Shown: positions 52,411 to 61,456 of the stretch, piece by piece | Layout: each line of letters begins with the position of its first letter | How positions within the stretch are numbered: the first letter of the stretch is position 1 | The notes under the pieces: model-generated | What the model saw: only the letters and a program-made list of their open reading frames with translations | Database searches by the model: none | Told to the model about the DNA's origin: nothing | Translations under genes and position numbers: made by a program | From: Blastocladiella emersonii ATCC 22665 | Taxonomy: Eukaryota > Blastocladiomycota > Blastocladiomycetes > Blastocladiales > Blastocladiaceae | DNA length: 64,000 nucleotides | Reading direction: 5' to 3' | Assembly (NCBI GenBank): GCA_025594325.1 | Contig: JANHCV010000005.1 | Coordinates: 1,267,501 to 1,331,500 of the forward strand

Positions 52411-52442
<32 letters not shown>

Positions 52443-53642
52443 CGGGAACGAGTTGCTGTCGCTGCGGCGGCTGTTGTAACCCTGCTGCTGGTGGTGGTTG
52501 CCGTACCCGTCGTTACCGTTATTGTTGCCGTAGTGGAACTGCGGCGACTGGTTGGTGTCGTTACGGTGGTGATGATGGTGGTACCCGTCGCCGCGGTCGC
52601 GGTCCCGCCCGTGGCCCTGCGGCTGGTTGGCCGGGGGCGGCGAGAACACGATGCGCTGCGACTGCTCCTCGGCCGGTGCGGGTGCAGCGGGCGGGGGCGG
52701 TGCCGCGGCAGCCGCCGCTGCGAGGGCGAGCGCGGGCGCGGGTGCGTACCCCATGGCCTGGTTGAGCTCGATCTTGATGCTGCGGTAGACCTCGAAGACG
52801 GCGGCGTCGGGGTCGGTGGTGGCGATCAGGTAGTCGAGGGCGATGTGGGCGGCGGACTGGACGTCGGCGAGATACGAGTCGAGGACGACGCGGAGCGCGG
52901 GCGGGAGGAGGGCGAGGGCGGCGTCTTCGGGCGACGCGGGGGTGAGGAGGTGCGGGTTGTCGGCGGGCAGCGCCGCCGCGGCCGCCGGGTCGATGGTGGT
53001 GAAGGTGCGTGCGGTCAGGAACAGCGCGGTGAAGGCGAGGATGTGCGGCGGGTACTCGACGACGACGCGGCACTGGTACAGGTCGTAGAGGAGCGCCCAT
53101 GCGCGGAACGCGAGCGGGCGCGGGCACTCGGCCTTCTTGGCGAGCTTGACGAGGAAGTCGAAGGGCAGCGGCAGGTTGAAGTGGAACTGAATCGCCTCCA
53201 TGATCTCCTTCTCGAGCAGCACGATGCGCAGGCGCCACCGCTGGAACCGGTCGCCGTCCGGGTCGATGTCGGCCTTGCCCTCGTGCGAGTAGTGGTACGC
53301 GCGCTGCAGCAGGTCGCGCACCTTCTTGAACGTGTCCTGCATCTTGCCGGCGACCAGCAGCGTCGCGCACGCCGCGTCCATGGTGGGGGCGGCTTCGAGC
53401 GCGCTGCCGCCAACGCGCCGGTTCGCCGCGATGGCCGCCGCGTGCGGGCCCGACGTGGCGGCGGAACCGCGCGCGGCGGCCGAGTGTAGCCCCGCCGCCC
53501 CGTTGCCGTGCAGCGACGTGACGTGGTACAGCAGCTGCGCGGCGGCCAGCGTCGGGACGGGGAACCCGACGCGCCGACCGAACTTGCGGATGAAGTTGCA
53601 CACGGACTGCGCGTGTCGCTGCGCGCCCGTGAGCTGGCCCAT
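51918..53642 (-). CDS. Transcription-type cyclin (Ctk2/cyclin K-like) with Q/G-rich tail
   Basis: Single exon, 574 aa. The cyclin boxes occupy about residues 1-300: 'CATLLVAGKMQDTFKKVRDL' corresponds to the conserved 'LACKVEDT..K..D' motif of cyclins C/K/T, followed by 'LLEKEIMEAIQFHFNLPLPF' and 'AWALLYDLYQC'. Such cyclins activate CDK9- or CDK12-type kinases that phosphorylate the RNA polymerase II C-terminal domain. The C-terminal ~270 residues are Gly/Gln/Asn/Tyr/His-rich with poly-Gln runs, a prion-like composition that could drive condensation. The ATG at 53642 (MGQLTG) was preferred to the longer open frame to 53834, whose extra residues are basic and unlike a cyclin. Confidence 0.82.
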
Positions 53643-53864
53643 GGTCGTTGATCGCGTGGTTGCAGTGAGTGTGTTTCGTTGCCGTGGAGAGCGGAGAGGG
53701 CGAGTGCGTGCTGGGGTAGGAGAGGAGATGAGGGTGAAGCGGGCGCGAGGGAAACGCCTCGCGTGACGACCACAACACTTTTTTTGCGCTCTCGTCTCCG
53801 CCACGCTCGCTCGCCTTTGCTTCTCCCCTCTCAACCCTGCTACCCTGCAACGTAACGCAACGCC

Positions 53865-55007
53865 ATGTCATCAGCACCACCCGCAGCAGCACCTGCCGCA
53901 CCACCCGCCAAACCCGCGCCCGCGCCCGCCACCGCGAAAACGGCCGCGCGCCGCGTGAACCGGAGTGGGTACGGCGGCCGCAAGTCGCACGGCGGCGGCG
54001 GGGCTCGGATCGGCGAGCACCGGTTCGAGACGTTCGGCGTGACGCCGCGCTGGGACCCGCTGCGCCTTCCCGCGCGCCACCCGTCGCAGTACGAGCACCG
54101 CACTTTCGCAGGGATCGTCGCCGCGCATGCCTCGTTCAAGGCGCGCCGCGAGCTCGAGAAGAAGCACGACGAGCGCGCCGTCAAGCTCGCTCGGCGCAAG
54201 GCGGCGCGGGTCCCCGTGCTCACCAAGTTTGACGACTCGTCGTCCGACGACGAGGAGGTGGCGGGTGTGGACGAGGCCGACCGCCTTCTCTCCGCCCGCG
54301 AGCGCCGCCGCCGCGCCCTGCTCAAGCACCCGCGCGCGTCGGTCCGCGCATCGATCTGGGCGCCGCACCCGAAGTCCGACTCGGGCATCCACTACAACGA
54401 CGAGGAGCGCGCGTGGGGCGAGGAGGACCGCGCGGCCCTCGAGCGCGTCGCCGCGACCTTCATCGACGCCGCGTGCGAGCCCGTTGACGCGCCCGTCCCT
54501 GCCGACGCTCCGCCCGTCCTCGCTGCTGCGACGGTCGTCCCCGCTGAACCCATCCGGTTGACGGGCGGCCAGCGCGAGCTCGCCAAGGCCGCCGTCATCC
54601 GCGCCACGCCGTTCCCCATGTTCGCCCGCGCCGAGCCCGTCGCGACCTGGGCACTCTCGGCGCTCCCCGCCTACGACCGCCTCGTTGCCCGCCGCAACGC
54701 CGAGCACCGCGCGCGCCGGGAAGCGGAGGTCGAGGAGGAGGCTATGGATGTGGATTCGGACGCGTCCAGCGACTCGGAATCGGCCTCGTCGTCATCCGAG
54801 GAAGAGGATAGCGACTCGGACGCGGACTCTGACTCGTCCGACGCGAGCAGCAGCAGTAGCGACGCGGAGAGCGAAGCCGAGGACGACGACCTGCCCGCCC
54901 ACATCCACTGCCACCGCCCGCCCAAGGACAAGCTGATCCACGTCGCCGCCTCGGGCAAGGTGTGCGCGGGTCTCGAGTGGCTCCCACACGCCCTGCGTGC
55001 GCGCTAA
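53865..55007 (+). CDS. Uncharacterised acidic-tailed protein
   Basis: Single exon, 380 aa, not recognised. An Ala/Pro-rich N-terminus, a basic Gly-rich patch ('RSGYGGRKSHGGGG'), charged helices with 'KARRELEKKHDERAVKLARR', 'DDSSSDDEEV', a long Ser/Asp/Glu run near residues 300-345, and a distinct conserved-looking tail 'HIHCHRPPKDKLIHVAASGK'. Composition suggests a nuclear or nucleolar protein. It is divergent from the cyclin gene, with 222 bp between starts, so the two may share a promoter. Confidence 0.65.
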   Translation: MSSAPPAAAPAAPPAKPAPAPATAKTAARRVNRSGYGGRKSHGGGGARIGEHRFETFGVTPRWDPLRLPARHPSQYEHRTFAGIVAAHASFKARRELEKKHDERAVKLARRKAARVPVLTKFDDSSSDDEEVAGVDEADRLLSARERRRRALLKHPRASVRASIWAPHPKSDSGIHYNDEERAWGEEDRAALERVAATFIDAACEPVDAPVPADAPPVLAAATVVPAEPIRLTGGQRELAKAAVIRATPFPMFARAEPVATWALSALPAYDRLVARRNAEHRARREAEVEEEAMDVDSDASSDSESASSSSEEEDSDSDADSDSSDASSSSSDAESEAEDDDLPAHIHCHRPPKDKLIHVAASGKVCAGLEWLPHALRAR

Positions 55008-55405
55008 TCAATCCCCTGATTCTGATATATTTATGACGTAGCACCCACCCACCCGTTGCATCGCATCGTCGTGAGTGGCGCGACGCGTCTCACGCCGCGA
55101 GACACTTCCCTCCGCCGCCGCCGCGAGACAAGATCACGCGTCTCATCACAAACGATTATGCGCGAGTCTGATCAAACGCGCACGCGAGAGACAGAGCGAA
55201 GGGTGGGCCCACCTGGTCCATGGGCGTCACCTGGCCGGCCTTGTCTGCTTCAAGCGAGGAGGAGTGCCTGGCCGTTCGCCGTTTGCTGTAGCAGTCGCCA
55301 CCACCGACGACGCCATAGCCATGCGCGCGAGCGAGAGCCGAGCGTCAAAAGGCCGCCGCTCCCCCTCGGCCCCTCTCGCTCCCTACCCTCACCCCCTCTG
55401 TAACC
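55008..55405. other. Intergenic with ACGCGTCTC boxes
   Basis: 398 bp with GACGCGTCTCAC near 55082 and CACGCGTCTCATC near 55136, but no exact bipartite element. No gene seen. Confidence 0.45.
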
Positions 55406-56794
55406 ATGGATAAACCGCTCGACATCGGCCTGACGCCCGTCCTCCTCGCCTCGGCCGACACGGGCTCCCCCGCGCGCGGCGTGTTCCCGATCCTCGCGCC
55501 GGGCGCCACCAAGGACGCGCCCGCGCCCATCTACCGCGTGTGCGCGGCCTCGGCGCTCGACACCGGATCCAACAGCCGGTTTGTCGAGGCCCCGTGCGAG
55601 CTCGACGGGATCGGGGACCCGCTCGCAGCGTGCGCTGCCGACAAGTGCGCCAAGGAGCAGGCGGCCGCGTTGCAGATGGCCACGGGGCTCCAGGCGACGG
55701 GGTTTTTCAGAGAGGAGTATCTTCGAGCGAGTACGTTACCGCTCGGACACTCGCCCTCGATCGAGCACTGACACCCATGCGCACGTCCCCCTGTAGCCAC
55801 GGTCCTCGAGGAGTGCAAGCACCGCGAGTGCCCGCACGAGGCGTGGGCGAGCAAGTCGGGCCTGTGCGTATCGCTCGAGTCCGACTACTTTATCTCGCGC
55901 AAGCTGTACCTGCCGTCGCTCCCGCCCATCCCGCGGCTGTCCTTCTACGACGGCACCAAGCTCGGCCTCAACTCGTACCGCGAGATCCACACCGAGTACC
56001 TGAAGCGGCACGACTTCCCGACCAAGCTCGCGACGCCGCCCGAGCCGCGCAACGGAACTGACAAGGGCGACAAGCCGACCACCGCGCGCCTCGGCATCTG
56101 CGTGCCGACGCTCCCGCTCGGCTTCCCGTGCGCGAAAGGCGCCGCCGACGCCGACGGCGTGATCCGCGCGACCAACGGGGTTTCGGGGATCCAGGTCACC
56201 CGGACCGCGCTGGTGCACGCGTCCGTGTCCCTGCCCGAGTCGCTGACGGACGCGCAGGCTGCGCAGTTCTTCGGCCAGGTCATGCTGGACCCCGCCGTCG
56301 CCCCCGCGACGCCGTGGCTGCTCAAGATCCCCGTACAGGGCATGGCCGCGCGCACGTACCTGCGCAGCAGCGACGCGTTCCTCGTCCCCGCGAACGTGTA
56401 CTCGGCGGGGTACTGCGCCGACGACGACGCCAAGTTCCGCGCCGCCGGGATCGAGGGCGCGAGCTGTGCGAGCTCGGCCGAGTGCGCGTTCGCCAAGTGT
56501 GTCGCGGGGAAGTGTGCGGCTGCGAGCGTGGGGAAGGGCGCGAGTACCACGCTGTACGTCGGCGACTCGGCGATGATCCACTACGCGCGCGGCGAGTTTT
56601 ATGCGTTCCGCGACTGGACGATTGGGTCGGTTGTGGTCACGGTCGTGGTCCTGCTGCTCTCTGTGTACGCCGTCAACCGGTTCAAGGTGAACCGCCGCGT
56701 CAATGTCTGGTTCGGGACTAAGCTGCCCACGGGCGCGGGGAAGTCGGAGGCGATGGAGATGAACGCGGTCGCCGCGGGGTCGAGCGGGAACTAG
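55406..56794 (+). CDS. Uncharacterised Cys-rich single-pass membrane protein
   Basis: Exons 55406..55730 and 55797..56794 (66-nt intron, GTACGT donor, TGTAG acceptor) give 440 aa. A Cys-rich, probably extracytosolic, region fills most of the protein, with 'CKHRECPHEAW', 'GICVPTLPLGFPC' and an EB-type 'CASSAECAFAKCVAGKC' pattern. A single C-terminal membrane segment, 'IGSVVVTVVVLLLSVYAV', is followed by a ~50-residue basic tail. There is no clear cleavable signal peptide at the N-terminus, so topology is uncertain: the membrane segment could serve as a late signal anchor, or the true start could lie upstream. Family not recognised. Confidence 0.7.
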
Positions 56795-56990
56795 ACGGAG
56801 AGGGAGGGTGTAGACGGATTTGTGATTGTGGCTGGTCCCGGCCGGCACACGTATAGACATGCTTCTTGTTTGCATCTCCACGCTTGATCAAAGGAATGAA
56901 AGCGCGTCGCAACGCGTCAGGTGACCGCGCAGCGCCACCACAAGCCGATCGCTCGCCCGCTCCGCGGCTCCCTCGCCACCACGAATCACC

Positions 56991-58833
56991 ATGGGGAAGC
57001 GACCGGCCGAGGCCCGCAATGTAAACTCTATGCAATCTGTTTGGAGGTCATGGACCGACCGCTGACTGCAGCGAGCGAACCGCTAGGGCGCCGGAAAGCG
57101 CTTCAAGGGCAACAAGCAGCAGAACGGCCGGCAGGCCAAGGAGTCGGCGGCCGAGGAGGAGCTGTCCCGGATCGAGTATACGTTCGACAATGGTACTCTC
57201 GGACTTGACTCGGATGTGGGCGTGGCGACTAACAGTGAGCATACGACAGGTCTCCGCCGCGTGACGCCGTACCACTACCTGTACAAGACGTTCGCCAAAC
57301 AGCGGTGGCTCGGGCACTCGCTCATCGAGACCTTCACCCGCGAGTTTGCTGACCGGCCCACCGAGTACTACGTACGAATGCTGCTCGCAGTAGCCCGCCC
57401 CCCGCGCCCGCTCACCGCCACTGCCTCGTTAGCTCAACGCCATCAAAACGGGCGGGATCCAGATCAACGGGCAGCAGGTGGACCCGTCGTACGTGATCCA
57501 GAACAGCGACATGATCACGCACCAGATCCACCGGCACGAGCCGCCCGTGGCCGCCGACCCGGTCACCATCATCGCGAGCGGCCGCGACGTCGTCGTCATC
57601 AACAAGCCCGCGAGCATCCCGGTCCACCCGACGGGACGGTACCGCCACAACACGGTGCTGCACCTCCTGCAGCGCGAGATGGGCGCGGCGGATGCGCCTG
57701 CGCCTGCGGTCCAGTCCGACGAGACTGCTGCCGCTGCGTCCGAGGAGGCGGCGAGCGAGACCAGCGCGGAAGCCGAGGCGGGACCGGTGCAGCACCCGGT
57801 CGGCCCAGCGTACTACGCGCTGCACCGGCTCGACCGGCTGACGAGCGGCGTCATGATGCTGTGCTCGGACCGGCAGAAGATTGCGCAGCTGACGGAGCAG
57901 TTCACCAAGCAGGTTGTCGGCAAGGAGTACCTATGCCGCGTCGTGGGCGAGTTCCCGAGGTACCCCTATCCCACCACCCCACCTCCCCTGCCCACTCACT
58001 CACGCACTCACCCCATCGTGTAGCGACCCCGTAACCGTCGACGCGCCGATCCAGGTGGTCTCGCACAAACTCAGCCTGAACCGGGTGCACCCGGACGGCA
58101 AACCCTCGGTGACGCACTTTGAGCGGCTCGCGTACAACGGCACGCACTCGCTCGTCCGCGCGCGCCCTGTCACGGGCCGCACGCACCAGATCCGCGTCCA
58201 CTTGCGCCACCTCGGCCATCCCATCGCCAACGACCCGCTGTACCACAACCCGACGCACCGGCACGTCGTCAAGGACCAGGACGCGTGGAACGAGGCGCGG
58301 GCGATTGCTGAGCAGGGCAAGGGCGAGCAGGAGACGGCGCCGGCGACGGCTGATGTCAAGGCGGCAACGGCAACCGAAGCGGCGGCCCGCGAAGCGCTCG
58401 AGCGGCGGTCCAAGACCGGGTTCGACGCGGTCGAGGTGGACGCGGCGACGCAGGCGTGGATCGACGCCATGGCCAAGGCCAAGGCCGACGCGGACCTGCG
58501 CGTCGTCGGCCAGTGCGACGTGTGCGGCTGCGAGTACGTTCGACACGGCGCTCTCCCTCCCTTTCGACCAGAAACTAACGCACCGCGTATAGCATGTTCG
58601 CCGACCCGACCCCCGACGACCTGCACATCTACCTGCACGCGTACAAGTACACGGTGCGCATGGACCTCGGGCTCGACGCGAGCGAGCACGTCGCGTTCGA
58701 CGCGGCCATGCACACCACGACGATCAGGTCCCCGCTCCCCGCGTGGGCGCAGTGGCCCGGCGTCGATGTCGGGGCTGATCTCGCGCCGCTCCTGATCCTC
58801 GAGGGCGCCGGGATCGAGGACGGCGGCGAGTAG
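56991..58833 (+). CDS. RluA-family pseudouridine synthase (RPUSD2/Pus9-like), six exons
   Basis: Exons 56991..57020, 57087..57192, 57250..57371, 57433..57959, 58024..58533 and 58593..58833 give 511 aa. Five introns of 57-66 nt all restore frame. 'IEYTFDNGLRRVTPYHYLY' is diagnostic of the RPUSD2/Rib2/Pus9 group. An S4-like segment follows, then 'INKPASIPVHPTG' and the catalytic 'HRLDRLTSGVM' with Asp at about 220. 'GRTHQIRVHLRHLGHPIAND' is the conserved C-terminal RluA motif. It isomerises uridine to pseudouridine in tRNA or mRNA. A CxxC in 'CDVCGC' near the C-terminus is unusual and may bind metal. The most intron-rich gene in the window. Confidence 0.9.
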
Positions 58834-59187
58834 AGCAGGGCGAGGGTGATGCGGTTGTTGATGGATGGATGGATGGAAATGGACAAGGTTTCTCGCGTTC
58901 CCTTCGCACGGCTGTGACGTGGCAGCGCGAGGGTGGAACGCGGCCTGGCGGTCGGCCCCGGTCCGTCCCGCTTGTTGACGGTCGGAGCGAGACGAGGCGG
59001 ACGAAGTGGCGCGGCGCCCGGCGATGCACCCGCCTGAGCCGACGCGCGCCGGCCGGATAAAAGCAGCGCGCGTCTCCCCTCTCCCTCTCTCCCCTCGCCA
59101 TCAACAACCAACTGTTCCATGCAATCTTTGCTCTGGGCCTTCCACCGTCCCATCCCGTAACCCCCAGCAACACCCTCGACAAGCAAG
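58834..59187. other. Intergenic upstream of the mitochondrial-type protein
   Basis: 354 bp with a GGATGGATGGAT short repeat near 58859 and an ATAAAAG element near 59057, about 130 bp before the next ATG. No gene seen. Confidence 0.45.
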
Positions 59188-60342
59188 ATGATGCGCGTCG
59201 CCCTCCGCGGCGGCCTCGCCGCCTACTCGCCATCAACCAGCACGGGCTTCGTGCACCTCGCCACGGCCGCGCGGATCAATGCCGACGCGCTGTCGGCCGT
59301 CACCGTCACCGTCCCCGTCCCGACGACGGCTGCCGTGTGTGCGACCCCGCTGCGGTCGCTGCACGTCGTCGCGTCCAAGCCCTCGCCCGCCGCCGCGACC
59401 CCCACGCCGCGCATGCTCGCCGGCACGCTGTCCCCGCTGCACCTCGCTACGGGCATCCGCCGCTTCCACGACGACCAGCGCGACTTTGACCGCGCGCAGC
59501 GCAAGTTCGAGCGTGCGCAGCGCCGTATGGAGCGCGACTGGCACCGCTATGAGTCCGGGATGTACGAGCCGCGGTTCCGTCGCGTGGCCAAGACGGGCGT
59601 GTCGATCGGCGCGGGCATCATGGTCTTCACGCTGTTCAAGCCGCTCTTCTTCCTGGTCGTCGGCGGCGGCCTCGGGTACGCCGCGTACCGCGTCACGCGC
59701 GCCTGGCTCGACCTCTCGTTCCCGCCCTACTACATCCGGGCGGACAACGAGGGAGCGCAGCCGCGCGGCGCGGCCGACCGCGACCGCGTCGCGGACTGGC
59801 TCCAGCGCGAGTGGAACGTGCGCCCCGTGCAGCCCAACGCCGCCGCGGCCCCGTTCAAGAGCAACCAGGAGTTTGCCGAGTTCATGATGAACAAGGTGTC
59901 CGGCTTCGTCGGCTCGCTCCCGTGGCTCGCGCCCGCGCGCCGCCTCGAGTTCCTCGCGACCCGCCACATCGCGGGCGACGCCGTGCTGCGCCGCCAGATC
60001 GGCGCCGCCCTGCAGGTCCCCGCCAAGGACACCGCCCTCGCCGCCGACGAGCTCGCCTTCTCGCGCAGCCACCAGGTCACGCAGTCTGAGACCGACGGCA
60101 AGGGCACCGTTGAGGTTGCGTTCGACGCGTTCGTCGACCCCGCCACCGCGACCACGACGGCGCCCGCGCAGAACTCGGTCCGTGTGCGTGCTGGTGGGAG
60201 TTTCGTGGGCCTGAACCGCGGCCAGGCGCCCGTCGACGCCGTCCGCCTCGAGTGGGTCCAGATTGGCGACGGCGGGCGCATCGAGATCGCGGAGGATGTT
60301 CAGAAGCCGCCCGAGTGGATCAACGCCGACAAGCGCAAGTAG
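59188..60342 (+). CDS. Uncharacterised mitochondrial-type membrane protein
   Basis: Single exon, 384 aa, not recognised. The first ~90 residues lack acidic residues almost completely and are rich in Arg/Ala/Ser/Thr, typical of a mitochondrial presequence. A basic, helical region ('RAQRKFERAQRRMERDWHRY') precedes a membrane segment pair near residues 145-175 ('SIGAGIMVFTLFKPLFFLVV', 'GGGLGYAAY'). The C-terminal ~200 residues look like a soluble mixed domain with 'RVRAGGSFVGLNRG'. Localisation is inferred from composition. It is convergent with the ZCCHC10-like gene (40 bp between stops). Start at 59188 is the first ATG of a tandem pair. Confidence 0.65.
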   Translation: MMRVALRGGLAAYSPSTSTGFVHLATAARINADALSAVTVTVPVPTTAAVCATPLRSLHVVASKPSPAAATPTPRMLAGTLSPLHLATGIRRFHDDQRDFDRAQRKFERAQRRMERDWHRYESGMYEPRFRRVAKTGVSIGAGIMVFTLFKPLFFLVVGGGLGYAAYRVTRAWLDLSFPPYYIRADNEGAQPRGAADRDRVADWLQREWNVRPVQPNAAAAPFKSNQEFAEFMMNKVSGFVGSLPWLAPARRLEFLATRHIAGDAVLRRQIGAALQVPAKDTALAADELAFSRSHQVTQSETDGKGTVEVAFDAFVDPATATTTAPAQNSVRVRAGGSFVGLNRGQAPVDAVRLEWVQIGDGGRIEIAEDVQKPPEWINADKRK

Positions 60343-60382
60343 AATGTGGAATGTGAAATAATTTATATCTTCTCTGCTACAC

Positions 60383-61084
<702 letters not shown>

Positions 61085-61188
61085 TTAGGAGGGCGTGGGT
61101 GGGGGTAGGGGTGTGTGGAGGGGGGAGGTGAAAGGGAGGGGAAGGGAGCGGCGGGGAGTGGCGGGGCTGGAGGGTGATCATTTCGCAT

Positions 61189-61212
61189 CACATGATATCG
61201 AAACGCGTCTCT
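61189..61212 (-). promoter_or_regulatory. Bipartite element upstream of the ZCCHC10-like gene
   Basis: CACATGA, seven bases (TATCGAA), then ACGCGTCTCT on +, 114 bp before the ATG at 61075. The spacer is one base different from those at 10544 and 14290. Confidence 0.7.
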
Positions 61213-61456
61213 CATCGTCTCGCAGGACCCCTTCGGCATCCCACTGGGTTGCACGACGCAAGGGTAGCCACATTGCCGTGTCTGAGGTGCCCAATCTGAC
61301 TTAACTTGACGCATAGAACCCAAGGTCGCGCTTTGCGACACCAGGGGGCACAGTGCACTCTCGCCCCACGCGCCCGTGTTCGTACAAGACGAAATGAGCA
61401 AACTGCAACATGTATTCAAAACGCGTCAGGTGGGAGGTAAATATCAGGGACACGCG

